Assembly (NCBI RefSeq): GCF_010093815.1
Contig: NW_022985565.1
Coordinates: 273,924 to 337,923, forward strand
Reading direction: 5' to 3'
DNA from: Pseudovirgaria hyperparasitica
Lineage: Eukaryota; Ascomycota; Dothideomycetes; Acrospermales; Acrospermaceae
Length of the DNA: 64,000 bases
Part shown: positions 44,438 to 55,360 of the stretch, in pieces
How the letters are laid out: each line of letters opens with the position of its first letter
Numbering within the stretch: the first letter of the stretch is position 1
Notes under the pieces: model-generated
What the model saw: only the letters and a program-made list of their open reading frames with translations
The model's database searches: none
Told to the model about the DNA's origin: nothing
Position numbers and translations under genes: made by a program

Positions 44438-45531
44438 ATGGCGGCCATGAATGGGGTCAAGGTAGAGGACGACATGAAGATCAAGCCAGATCCGGAAGAC
44501 GAAGCCGAGGGAGGCTTTGCGGACGACGACGAATACGAAGACACAGGTGAGCTCACTATGCCGCGCGAAGAGCAGGAGATATGGCTCGCAAAAGTCCCAA
44601 AATGGATGTGGGAAGCATTATCAGAGGCGAACGACTCGGAGGAGCCATTGCACATAGGACAACTAAATACATACGAGGACTTGAGCCTGAAGCCTGCGGA
44701 GAGAGAGCGTGAGAAGACCCACAGATTTGTGTTCAACAAAGACTTCAAGAGGGCGAGCAAGATACCGAAGGAATACGAACTCGAATTCACGAAAGCCGAC
44801 CCGCCTAACATGCATATCTTTTCGGAGAAGGACCTGCCGGGATACAAAGCGAATCCATTCAGTCGGAGCAATAAGCAAGACTACAATGCCGGCAAAGCTC
44901 AAGGTGTTCAGAAGGGCAGACGATATAGGAAGGCCATCCCGAAGCAGACAGCTCTCCTGCGGTCTATAAGAAAAGAGCTCAGCTGCACGCCAGTAGACAA
45001 TAAGGAGTACCATGAATTCATGGAGAAGCGCAAGAAGCAGGTCGAGAAGTCCCAGATTACACTGGAGAGTGGTGGTGACTACCTGCCCACGAATGCGGAC
45101 ATGAACTTTGGAACTCTTATCGTAAGCAGCTCGAACCGGCAAGAATATATACATGTACTAATTACTGTGTGCAGAGAGGTACAACCAAAAAGAAGAGTGG
45201 ACAGGACAATAAAGCTGCGCGCATTCCAGAGGTGGAACTGGTTCCGATGCTGTTCGATGCCTTCAAGCAATACAAATACTGGAGTCTCAAAACGCTGCGC
45301 ACAAGGACCAGACAGCCAGAGCAGTATCTCAAGCAAGTCCTTTCTGGTATCGCCGAGCTCGTTACTTCTGGTCCTTTCAACGGCAACTGGACGCTTAAGA
45401 AGGAGAGCTACATCGATTTCGATGATGCCAACGTGGAAGAAATAGCCCCTGAGGCCGGAGACCCATCGTCACCTGAGGATGTCGACGACCTAGAAGACGA
45501 CGAGGATGAGGAGATGGAGGATGTAGTTTAA
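44438..45531 (+). CDS. tfg2: Transcription initiation factor TFIIF beta subunit (Tfg2/RAP30)
   Basis: Two exons, 44438-45121 and 45175-45531 (intron 53 nt, donor GTAAGC), 346 residues from ATG 44438 (MAAMNGVKVEDDMK). The N-terminus is acidic, then EIWLAKVPKWMWEALSEAND, the conserved start of the dimerisation domain that pairs with TFIIF alpha, and LSLKPAERE...HRFVFNKDF. The linker has GRRYRKAIPKQTALLRSI. After the intron lies RIPEVELVPMLFDAFKQYKY and KTLRTRTRQPEQYLKQVLSG, the winged-helix DNA-binding domain. The tail is strongly acidic (DVDDLEDDEDEEMEDVV). TFIIF escorts RNA polymerase II to promoters in the nucleus. Length is close to yeast Tfg2 and longer than human RAP30, as expected for fungi. 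Confidence 0.95.
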
Positions 45532-46391
45532 AGAGGGGCCTTTTATATATCGTCCCCGGATGTCTATTTCAGTGGTTGTTCTAACAGCATAGCATGGCGT
45601 TCTTGTGGGGGCAGTGGCTTCTTAAAATGGCACATTGATGCTATGCCGCACCATACATTTGAGATATTTGAGGGCTTTGGATGTGTTACTAATGATCAAC
45701 TTGATCAATTTAATCTGCGTATACGTTCCTCTTTTTTGGTTGATTGTTGGCATGCGTTTTGAGTTTCTGTGCTAAGTCTTGTAGGACCTGCCGCGTACGA
45801 ACAACACAGAGACTAGAATTTGTCCGCATGTGTAACTTATGCATAGTGTCAGTGGTATGAACATGTCTGGTATCTCCAAGTTCATTCCAACAATGCGAGT
45901 ATATGATCACTAACCTATACCGCCCTACATATATCCGGTATATCATGTGCCATCGGCCTCAGGCCTTTCCGCGTCTCACATAGTGAGCTAGAGGTAAGGC
46001 GCGCTCTAATTCGCAGAAATGACGTATACCACGTTGCAACCAGCGGATAATGTATCCATATACTGTACCCACCGGGGCTTAAGAGTTCCCGAGGTCGTCT
46101 GCACACGATCTTAGCGTGCGTCCCCAGGTCCGCTTAGATCCGCGTTAACCGTTGGCCCGCCCCCTGTCGATGCTTAAGGCTGCTTGCATTGACGTCTTAC
46201 CATTCTCTGGTCAATGTTTCCTGCAAATTGGGGAAAGTCACGATATGGTCTGATGGTATGGGTATTCTCGATTATCCATTGATCTGTAATCCGTAAGCTG
46301 TAACCTGACCCTACCCTGCTCTTGCTGACTGGCAGGCAGTTGGCAAATGAGCTTCCCAAGTCGCGACTTGGCAAGCCACCAGAGCCATCTC

Positions 46392-46448
46392 ATCCGTATA
46401 TCCATAGTTACATGGGAAAGCTTGGCGCCCGATGTTCGCCCATGTCAC
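46392..46448 (+). repeat. Left terminal inverted repeat
   Basis: Begins ATCCGTATATCCATAG and ends CCCATGTCAC. Its reverse complement is found at 46821-46877 with two mismatches. Confidence 0.88.
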
Positions 46449-46820
46449 TAACATACACGATTAAGTATAATTAATATTCTTATATACTACTACTATACTA
46501 CGCTTATATAGTATTTAAGAGATAGTATAACTAATATATAATACTATAGATCCTTAGTATTCTCTCTATATCCTTCTAGAGCGCGTTTAAATATAGGGGC
46601 ATATAGCTAGCTAGACCTAAGAGTATCTCTCTATTACTTACTCTTTTTACTCTTTTTCTTTAATTTTAGAGGTATTATAGATAATATAAAGTAATAAAAA
46701 GAGGATAGATATATAACTAGGACTATATAGAACTAATATATAGTAATTTTTATAGCTATATATATATATTATACAGCGGTAATAGATAAAAATGTTAATT
46801 ATACTAAATCGTGCGTGTTG

Positions 46821-46877
46821 GTGACATGGGCGAACATCGGCAGCCAAGCTTTCCCATGTAACTATGGATATACGGAT
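46821..46877 (-). repeat. Right terminal inverted repeat
   Basis: Begins GTGACATGGGCGAACATCGG and ends CTATGGATATACGGAT, the inverted partner of the left arm. Confidence 0.88.
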
Positions 46878-47262
46878 ACCCTAACACCAAACCGTCATCC
46901 CATGGCGTCATGGTTAACAGAAGCTCAATTATACAATTTACACTCGGCCGACATGCTGCCCGGTACAGTGTTGGAGTTCAGCGCTACCTAGATATCTCAC
47001 TTGCCCAAGTCATAATGGCTGGTCAAGTGCTTCCAATTGCGATCCACTGACGTACACGCGCCACTCCGTCGATTCATACTGAACGCCTTTCCCTAGTGAG
47101 GTCTCCAATGCTCTAGTAGTGTCGATGTAACCGCCATTTTCCCCAGAAAACCCCACAATAGGCACTGGGGCTATAATACTGCAGCCATGACCGGATGCCT
47201 ACGTTGTTGACTCTTACACTTCTCTCCGCTAGAGCCTCCCAGGACTCTTACCACCACGCACC

Positions 47263-49257
47263 ATGGGGTTTTCAGTAAAGTCATGGTCACCCGCAAACTG
47301 GGCAAAAGTCCATTTTGATCATGTCGACCCTAGATCAAATGCCGCGACAGACGATGCTAGGAGAAGCCTTGCCCATCTCGATTACTCTCCGTTACAGAGA
47401 GTATCAGCAAGATCATTCAGCATGGCAGTGCTCATTTCAATGGGTGGTTTAATGTAGGGTTATTGATGTCCCCAGCGTTGACTCCGTACTTACTGTGACT
47501 TAGCTTCGGCTATGATACTGGTCAGATCTCCGGCTTCCTTGAGATGCCGGATTTCCAAAGGCGATTTGGCGAATACAACGCAGCCACCGGCGCCTATACA
47601 TTTAGTAACGTCCGATCTGGCCTGATTGTGGCAATGTTATCCATTGGAACCTTGATCGGTGCTCTCTGTGCAGCGGTATGTATTTGTCTATTGCCATGCT
47701 TGTATGGTGCACAACTGATTCGTCTTTAGCCAATCGCCGATGCCATAGGACGCCGTCTAAGTATGACTTTCTGGGCTCTTATCTTCATGGTCGGCCTGAT
47801 TGTACAGATCAGCACTGACAATCATTGGTACCAAATCATGATGGGTCGATGGGTGGCTGGTTTGGGGGTCGGTGCCCTCAGTGTTCTCGTTCCCCTTTAC
47901 CAGGGAGAAACAGCACCAAGATATATCCGTGGAGCCCTAATTAGCTGTTACCAGCTCTTCATCACACTCGGAATCTTCCTCGCTGCCTGCTTCAACTTCG
48001 GACTATACGAGCACCAGCGGCAAAGCAACGCTAGCTGGCGTGTGCCGATCGGCATTGGTTTCCTGTTTGGAATCGTTCTCGCTGCAGGCATTCTCCTGTT
48101 TCCAGAAACACCACGGTTCGATTATCGGAAGGGGCGAACTGAAGAGGCGAAGCAAACTATGATGAGGGTTCATAATTGTCCACCTAACCACTATGTTATC
48201 CACGCGGAATTGGAAGAGATTGAAGCCAAGCTCAAAGCCGAGAGAGCCGTGAAGGGCACCTTCATTGATGAAGTTTCGGCAATGATGGCAGCTCCCAAGG
48301 TCCCCTATCGACTCGTGCTCGGCATCTCACTCCAGGCATTACAACAGCTGACTGGAGCGAATTTTTTCTTTTACTACGTAAGCCATCATCATGATGTCGA
48401 TATCTTCTATCGTATTTAACTCGGTAAACAGGGAACTACCATTTTCCAGAGTACCGGTATCAACAATTCGTTCGTCACTCAGATGATCTTGAACGGAATC
48501 AATTTCGGTGTGACCTTTATTGGTTTGTACATCGTTGAACACTATGGTCGCCGACGTAGTCTTGTGGCCGGTGCGATATGGATGTTCGTTTGCTTTATGG
48601 TATTCGCTTCTGTAGGCCACTTTGGGCTGGATCGCGATACTCCGACCAACACTCCAGCTGCGGGAACGGCAATGATTGTGTTTGCCTGTCTCTTCATTCT
48701 AGGCTACGCCACTACATGGGGTCCTATGGTAAGTTCGGCCTGTTACTTGGAAGCTTTGCGCTGTTACTAAATTCACCACAGGTCTGGACGATCATCGCGG
48801 AATTATATCCGAATCGCTTCAGGGCTAAGGGTATCTCTTTAGGTGAGGATCTCCAGAAACTTCATTCTCTCGTAGACTCTGACTAATTTACTGAACAGCA
48901 ACGGCCTCTAATTGGCTGTGGAATTTTCTCATTGCATTCTTCTCGCCATTCATCACAGGTGCCATTGACTTTCGTTACGGCTACGTGTTTGCTGCATGTA
49001 ACGTTCTGGCCGGGCTTGTCGTCTACTTTTTCGTTATGGAAGGCCAAGGAAGAACATTGGAAGAGATAGATACTATGTACATTTCTGGAGTAAAGCCTTG
49101 GAATTCTACTAACTGGGTGGCTCCGACCGCGGCAGAGATTGCACAGATACGAAAAGAGGCTGGCACTGCTGACGCTGCGGTGGAAGAAGGAATGAGACCA
49201 AGCGAAGAGACTGCAAAGGAGAAACCGGGCGATGACGGGCCCATCCACCGCGAGTAG
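47263..49257 (+). CDS. MFS hexose transporter
   Basis: Six exons: 47263-47453, 47504-47675, 47730-48377, 48432-48728, 48782-48842 and 48899-49257, 575 residues. All five introns are 50-56 nt. The product has the sugar-porter signatures in order: FGYDTGQISGF in helix 1, PIADAIGRRLSM after helix 2, GRWVAGLGVGALSVLVPLYQGE between helices 4 and 5, FPETPRF after helix 6, QALQQLTGANFFFYYGTTIF in helix 7, VEHYGRRR after helix 8, TTWGPMVWTIIAELYPNRFRAKG in helix 10 and VMEGQGRTLEEID after helix 12. The family moves glucose and related hexoses across the plasma membrane by proton symport or facilitation. The QQLTGANFFFYYGT text is that of fungal hexose carriers rather than of quinate or lactose carriers; substrate and affinity cannot be read off. 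The cytosolic tail is hydrophilic, about 70 residues. A MITE-like relic lies just upstream. Confidence 0.93.
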
Positions 49258-49319
49258 ACCGTAGACATATTGAAAAGGTGTATTCTATTGGAAGCGAAAG
49301 CTAGATTGAACCATTTCGG

Positions 49320-49732
49320 TCACTTTCCCTGCAGGCCCAGCGGGTCTCGAGCAGTACCTCCGCTTGGAGTCTGTATGCGGCCTTTCTGTACCTGTCCCGA
49401 CGCTTTAACACTTGCTTTATTCCTCGCCATCCCAAGAGGATTGTCTGCGGTTGGAGCTCGGGGGCCAGATGCGCCTGTCGCGTCTTTGATGCTGTTGCCG
49501 TATGATCGGACACTGTTACCCCATCCACGAGTAGTACCCGCAACGCTGAGCAATAAATGAGCCGGTCATGTCCACGAACAACCTCTCAGCTACACCCCAA
49601 GAGCACGAACCTGTTGCTCACTCCTTTCCCGGCACCCGAGACACCACTGCCGACTGCATTCACAACTCCACCTGTGAAGTTGCTGATTCCGGCAGTGACG
49701 CCAGCAAGCTGTCGACTGACCCAGTCTGCCAT
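49320..49732 (-). CDS. Small glycine-rich protein of unknown function
   Basis: Two exons, 49732-49611 and 49545-49320, with a 65-nt intron (donor GTTCGT, acceptor GCTCAG), 115 residues. It starts MADWVSRQLAGVTAGISNF, continues with a Gly/Val/Ser-rich amphipathic repeat (TGGVVNAVGSGVSGAGKGVS) and, after the intron, NSVRSYGNSIKDATGASGPR, then a polar tail with TADNPLGMARNK, IQTPSGGTARDPLGL. Both frames on either side of the intron look coding and join in phase, which is the main support. Short Gly-rich proteins with such GGV..GVG repeats are common in fungi and mostly unnamed. The gene converges on the hexose-transporter gene with 62 bp between the stops. Confidence 0.68.
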
Positions 49733-50582
49733 GGATGATACGTTTAATATGAAATGATGGTTGTGATATGTCAAGTGTGTTCTACGTCAATTACGACGCC
49801 GATATTCAAGAACTAGCGTACTGGGTATTTATAGCAAACCACGTTACGTCACTCGATGGTGCATAAACAAGTTGTTACTGTAACAGACAAGGCGTGAGAT
49901 TTTAGCGCATCTACGAGCTTGACGGGCGCGGTGCGTCACTAAATGCTGACTAGCACATGGCCCGGATCCGCGTCCTCAGCCCTGTTCCTGGTGTCAGTGC
50001 GGGGAATCGTCGGCGACCAAATTATTTCAAACCCCTTGCTCTTGCGCTTCCAACTTCAAGACTTCACAACAGCTTCAGTCGATCCGACTGCAGCAACGGT
50101 ATGACTGGTCGCGCGCGCGATCCCAATTGAGCCTGACCAACACCCACCCGGTTTACACAGCACCTCTTCTTGCCCAGCGTCATGGCATCTACGCCATCAT
50201 AATACTTTACCAAGTCGTGGATTTAAAGGGTCACCAGTGACTCACGCGAAGTGTTGTACGATCGGAGCTGGTTCCGTTATAAGTCGCTGTTCTGTCAGTG
50301 CAATCTACATCTGGGATCCACAGAGCTTGAAGCTCAAACTCTTCAACTACAAGGACTGTTCATCGTTTGCCCGACCACGTGTTGTTGTATTGATTGACCT
50401 GGCGGACACATCCATTCCGTTGAGCCCACACGCGGGTCAAACTAAAACCTTTACCTGCGTCTCACGACTCACCACGATCGGTCGCCGGATACTACCTTGA
50501 TTTGGTAGAAGTCTTCGCAAAGTTCTTCGCATAGATCGTTCGAAAACACTCCTTTAGAAACGCGAAAGAGTTATACGCAATA
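49733..50582. other. Divergent intergenic region before the kinase gene
   Basis: Upstream of the glycine-rich gene (-) and of the kinase gene (+). No gene or repeat array is seen. Confidence 0.45.
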
Positions 50583-53500
50583 ATGTCGAATACAAGAGCT
50601 TCGTTGATGGTGCCGCGCCCGAATGCGGGAACGAAGCTGAGGCAGATAGAGCAGGCCAAAGAAATGCAACGAATTGTGGAGGAGCGTGCAGCTAGAACAT
50701 CGGTAGATCCCCCTCCGTACGACTTCTTACAGTTCATTGGCCGGGGTAGTTTCGGACGAGTGTATAAATGGTACGTCAAACCTGGCACAGTAGGCATAGC
50801 AGTAGCAAAAAGGCTGATCTTGCAGCAAACATCGTAACACGCAGGAAGTGGTGGCTGTCAAAATTACGGAAGTGGACGATGCCGATTACCAGGCCTATTT
50901 CGAAGATAAAGACAGGAGCTTGCCGGACTTGATTCGGGAGATCAAGGTCCTTCAGCAATTGAAAGAAACGAGAGCGTCACCCTACGTCAACGTTATCTAC
51001 GATGCATTTCCAATGTACTCTGAACTCTGGATGGTAACGGAGTACTGCCCAGGCGGTAGTGTCACGACATTGATGAAGCCCAACCCTGCAGGACAAGGGC
51101 TTGAAGAAAAGTATATCGTTGCGATCGCCCGGGAACTTGCAACTGCTTTGAAATACGTGCACGAAGCCAACGTTATACACAGAGACATCAAATGTGAGGA
51201 ATTTCACCCTTAATCCAACCATACTTGAACTAGATGCGCAGAACGTAGACTAAAAATCCATCGCAGGCGGGAATGTACTTATTACAGAAGATGGCAATCT
51301 TCAGCTTGGTGATTTCGGTGTGTCTGGAGTGCTCGAGACAGAAGTGGCAAAGCGGTCGACCATTGTTGGCACGCTACACTGGATGCCTCCAGAACTTCTT
51401 GGAGCAAACTTGAGTTCCAACTATAAATATCCGGTTGCCCCTCTTTATAGACATGAAGTCGATATTTGGGCATTTGGCTGTACAGTCTACGAAATGGCAA
51501 TGGGCCATGGTCCCATGAGCACCGCGAGGACCTTGCCAGAACTTGCCGCCACAGCGCAAGAGAGGCCGCCAAGGCTCGAGGGAGACAGATTCTCGGAAGG
51601 CCTCAAAAGCCTCGTAGCGTTTTGCATTGAAGCTAACCCCGAGGATCGCCCTACTGCCGATGCCATCCTTCAACATGACTATCTAAGAGATACATCCAGG
51701 AGTCACCCGACAAGTTCACTCAGGGAGCTGATTGAGCGCTATGTCATATGGGAGGCTTCTGGTGGTTCTAGGGCCTCTCTATTCAATCCGCAGATGGGCG
51801 CAGCCCACCCCGAGCTCCCACTACCACAGGATGACGATGATGAGGACTGGAGTTTCAGTATGTCTGATGAGTTGGATGACGAATATGCTATAAATCTTGA
51901 CGATGAGCCGACCACCAAAGCGGCTACGAAAGGCGTACTGAACACTGCTTTCAGTATGCCGAAGTCAAAGAAAGAACGAGAAAGCATGGTCAGAAGAGGA
52001 GGAGAAGGACTACAGAGGCTTTTTGATCCTGACTCAACGCCTTATATCTATGGTACGAGCGATCTAGCTCTCCGCCAATATGATACTGAAGGTGGTAACA
52101 ATCGTGAAACCATTATCGATCTAGACGATGTTGAACCGGCGTTCAATATGCCCACTCTTGATCTTGGAGATGTGCCCACACTACGGGCCAATCGACTGAA
52201 TAAAGAAGCCCTCGATCGCGTTATAGCCGAGTTGAAAGAGGAAGACGACATGGAGGCACGAAGTTTTGCAAGGAAGAGCATGCAGCAGGACAATGATTAT
52301 ACGAAACGCGCAACACGGGATTGGAAGTTTCCGTCCATGCTACCACCTGAGACATCGATTGCTCCTCCAGAAACAGACAATCGCCGTACCCAGGACTGGA
52401 CTTTTGCTAGTGCTATGCCAGCTGATAATCGTCGCACGCAAGACTGGACGTTCGCCAGTGCAATGGCCGAGGCAGATCCAGGACATGGGCAAGCACGAAA
52501 TAGGATGACCAGAGAGATTCAAACGCATCTATTGACTGCACCCGCGGCCGATATAGCCAACAACCGACGGACCAGGGATTTTGTGTTCCCATCTCAGGAC
52601 CCACCGGAAAATACTGAAACTGATGTAGTTGACTTTGTTGGGCCGCCCCAACCTCGTTATGAACACTCGGCTCGTGTAGAATTCCAGCGTCCGACACTTC
52701 GCCATGCCGCAACTCAGCCAACAAGCACTCCTGACGGAACCTTTGGTCAACAAATGTCGGTGTCAGACTCGCCTCCCCGTATGTCCATGATTGATCTTGA
52801 CTTTGCTCTCCCTACGGAATGGCAGCCTCGACCAGCGACGTCTGGCTCTGGGGGGGACGGGGCCCCCTTGGGTGTCGAATATGGACACAAAGACCCATTC
52901 GATTTGGAAGATCAGGTCCAGCTATCAGAATCGAACAATCGCCTGTCATTTCATACAAAATCCCAATCGGAACCTACTAAAGCGCTCCCTGGACTATTAA
53001 CGCCTAGCGATCAGCAGGCGGATGCAAAGCGAGGGTCAAAATACGGGGTCCATTCGCGAGGGACAAGCCAAGCCAACTTGCCTGTGGGACAACCCGCGAG
53101 GTTGATGAATCAACCTTCAAATCAACGGCGCTTTCGCCGCCGCCAATTTCGCCGTGAAGCGTCCTCTGTTAGTAGCAGGAGCTACACGTCTGCCTCCGAA
53201 ACGGAGCCTGAGGACGATTACGAGCGCGGTAGGCCTTCCTCTGTTCAGCCTGGCTTTCTTCAAAATTCTTTTTGGTCTAATTTCAACCCTGCTAATCGAA
53301 CGCCATCAGATTGGAATAAGAGCGTGCTTTCACGGTCGAATTCGATAGCCAGTAGAGGGGACATGAGCGGCATTGAGTCTGATGCAATGGATGACGACAG
53401 GTTTCATCCATTCAGGCAAGACCCAAATCCGTTTGGAGAAGACTGCATGTCACTCAATCCCGCCCTCTACACTACACCCCCGAACAACAATGCCCGAACG

Positions 53501-53782
53501 TCCGCAAACGCTTTTATCAACAACGTTCGGCCGACAGTCCCCTTCCCTCTCCCTACTGGCCCGCATCCAGAATCATTGAAGCATGATTCTGACCCGGACC
53601 TTGTCGAGCACGAGTTTCAACGTGTTTGCAAGGAGTTTCTGTATGGGCTCAAAGTCTGCAAAGACATTGTTGAGCATCGTCAAAGTGGGGTGTCCACTAG
53701 GGGTGGAACAGTGAGAATGAGCACGAGCGTACACGACGAGTACGCGGGCTTGAGTACCGATAGTGAAGGTATAGCCCTGTAA
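50583..53782 (+). CDS. Ste20/GCK-family protein kinase with long C-terminal tail
   Basis: Three exons: 50583-50770, 50826-51193 and 51267-53782, total 1023 residues. The start ATG is followed by a basic helix (LRQIEQAKEMQRIVEERAA). The kinase domain is at about 47-320: glycine loop IGRGSFGRVYK, lysine in VVAVKI, HRDIKCGNVLI made across intron 2, GDFG, activation loop RSTIVGTLHWMPPELLG and DIWAFGCTVYEMA. It belongs to the germinal-centre-kinase branch of Ste20 kinases (SepL/Sid1, Kic1/Nak1 and Mst3 relatives), which act in septation or polar growth; which of these it is I cannot decide. The 700-residue tail is disordered, with four copies of an RRTxDWxF-like motif between about 533 and 628, a basic Arg-rich stretch (RRFRRRQFRREASSVSSR) and a final helical part (EHEFQRVCKEFLYGLKVCKD). 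HRD, DFG and the lysine are intact, so it should be active. Confidence 0.9.
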
Positions 53783-54489
53783 GCTAGGTTTTTCAAAACA
53801 TGCATCGAGGAGGCGTTGTTGTCAACTTGCGGGATATGCTTTGATGGTGTGGACATGCATATGGAGGGCGCTGGAGTTCTGTATTTGGATCTGGACATTC
53901 GTATGGTTTTGGGGGAAGGGGGGCAAGGAAAATTTGCACTCTCACTCAAGGTACAGCAACTAAGGCCCTTGATATACTACTGATAGATCTAATGTATGTA
54001 AAGATATGCAAGAGCAACGTGGACGTGCAGCTTTGACGTCTTGCTGGGATTTCTATGACTTTTTTATAGCCATCATTTCCGCTCGTGTTGTTCGTTACTT
54101 TCGGGTTGTGACTGTCCTAGGTCAAGGCTCTTACCATGCATGTTTCGTCGATTTCCGACCAGCTAGGTGGGGCGCAGGACAGCTAGTGTTGCTTTTGTTA
54201 TGTCGGAGTGATTCGTATCGAGTTGCAGAACTTAACGACCGATAACCAGTAGTAAGGTAGGTAGTTTACCCTGCCCGGGAGGCCTTTCGTCCAGCATGCA
54301 TCGATTTGAATGTTCCCAAAACTGAAATATTCTACTGCGAAAGACAGCGCACCCACCCACAAGCCTTGTAGTCTTGTTACGTGATGAGCAACGGCATACT
54401 ATATTATATATACAGTAATCAAAACGACATTAGCCCGGCCTGTAAAGCTAGCTGTTTGGCGTTCTGCGATGTAGTAGAATTTAGATCTA
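53783..54489. other. Spacer after the kinase gene
   Basis: Tail of the kinase transcript and unremarkable DNA. No gene is seen. The AT content rises from about 54380 towards the repeat region beside the tRNA. Confidence 0.5.
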
Positions 54490-55085
54490 CAGTGAAACGA
54501 GAGCCGTTTCACATATATTTATTATTATATATACGAAATCTCAAGTTATGTGATAGAATTCAGGTTTGATGAAACACGATACCGGTCGGTCCTTACGGAG
54601 GAGATGGGTAACAAAATCGGGTTTTCTCAAATTAGATCGACTGGGTTATGTAAATATAATATACACTATATCCATGTCGTTATATGACAAAATTGTGTGA
54701 CAAATGACACCGGTCCGGTCTGTTCGACTTCTTTCTACTAAGTTATGACGTAGTTGTGTGACAAAAATAGAAATTAATGTTCAACGAGACCGCTTCATCT
54801 AGTAATCTATATGCCTATTTGATCGATGGGATTGATCGACGTACTAGAACTATATATAATTAATGTAAAACGATACTGGTCTAAAAGGCTTTGTTAAATT
54901 GATGTGACAAAACCATATTATTGTAAAACAACACCGTTCCACATGTGATAAAGTTAGAAAATTAAAACTTAATGCAAAACGACACCGGTCCACATGTGAC
55001 CAATATCAGGAATTAAAAATTAATACAGAATGACACTGGTCCGTCCACATGTAACCAATATCAGGAATTGAAAATTAATGCAAAA
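54490..55085 (-). repeat. Decaying repeat array copied from the tRNA-Arg 3' end
   Basis: A unit with the core AAACGACACCGGTCCACAT (plus strand) recurs with mutations at about 54490, 54571, 54701, 54771, 54858, 54916, 54964 and 55020, and a last time at 55077-55097 where it runs into the tRNA gene. Read on the minus strand each unit contains ACCGGTGTCG followed by TTTT, which is the 3' acceptor strand, discriminator base and terminator of the tRNA. The two units nearest the gene (54964 and 55020) also share a further 30 bp (CCAATATCAGGAATT and flanks). Spacing is 48-130 bp. The DNA between is AT-rich and has no frame. Confidence 0.75.
55082..55085 (-). terminator. RNA polymerase III T-run terminator
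   Basis: Four T on the minus strand immediately after the discriminator base of tRNA-Arg. Confidence 0.8.
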
Positions 55086-55157
55086 CGACACCGGTGGGAC
55101 TCGAACCCACAGCCTCAGCCTTAGGAGGGCTGCGCGCTGCCATTGCGCCACGGTGCC
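55086..55157 (-). tRNA. tRNA-Arg (anticodon CCT)
   Basis: On the minus strand the 72 nt fold into a full cloverleaf: acceptor GGCACCG with CGGTGTC (one G-T pair), D stem GCGC/GCGC, anticodon stem CAGCC/GGCTG with loop CTCCTAA giving anticodon CCT for the AGG codon, T stem GTGGG/CCCAC with loop TTCGAGT, and discriminator G. The internal promoter boxes are present (TGGCGCAATGG and GGTTCGAGTCC). A run of four T follows directly as terminator. There is no intron. Its 3' flank carries the decaying copies described at 54490-55085. Confidence 0.96.
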
Positions 55158-55360
55158 GCCAAGCCATAACAGTCGTGTGATAGGGAAAATATGACTGTCA
55201 GATTGGGGGGAGGAAAATGCAATGCGTCACGTGCCGACGTGACCGGGGCTTCATCGTACGAAGAGGACAGCTTGCATGATGGCCATGACGCCGTATATGA
55301 CTCGCCTCGCTGGGTGCAGCCTAAACCTCAAATGCAATCTACCTCGCGAACCTACATTTC

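Larger units (their letters stand above)
46392..46877. mobile_element. MITE-like element with 57-bp terminal inverted repeats
   Basis: The segment 46392-46448 is repeated in inverse orientation at 46821-46877, with about 55 of 57 positions matching (two adjacent mismatches at GGC/GCA near the middle). The 372 bp between them are very AT-rich, with many TA and CTA/TAG steps and few CA/TG steps in the core, the pattern left by repeat-induced point mutation. There is no coding frame. Size, arms and composition fit a non-autonomous DNA transposon. I find no clear target-site duplication at the outer ends, so the superfamily is open. It lies 385 bp upstream of a hexose-transporter start codon. Confidence 0.82.
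45532..47262. other. Spacer holding the MITE-like element
   Basis: Tandem intergenic region between tfg2 and the hexose transporter. The only structure I see is the inverted-repeat element at 46392-46877, listed separately. The promoter of the transporter must lie right of it, within 385 bp of the ATG, or be interrupted by it. Confidence 0.6.

Noticed and set aside
54490-55085. CRISPR-like array of short repeats with spacers
   Set aside because: Repeats are degenerate, spacing is irregular, the genome is eukaryotic and the repeat core is explained by the tRNA 3' end.
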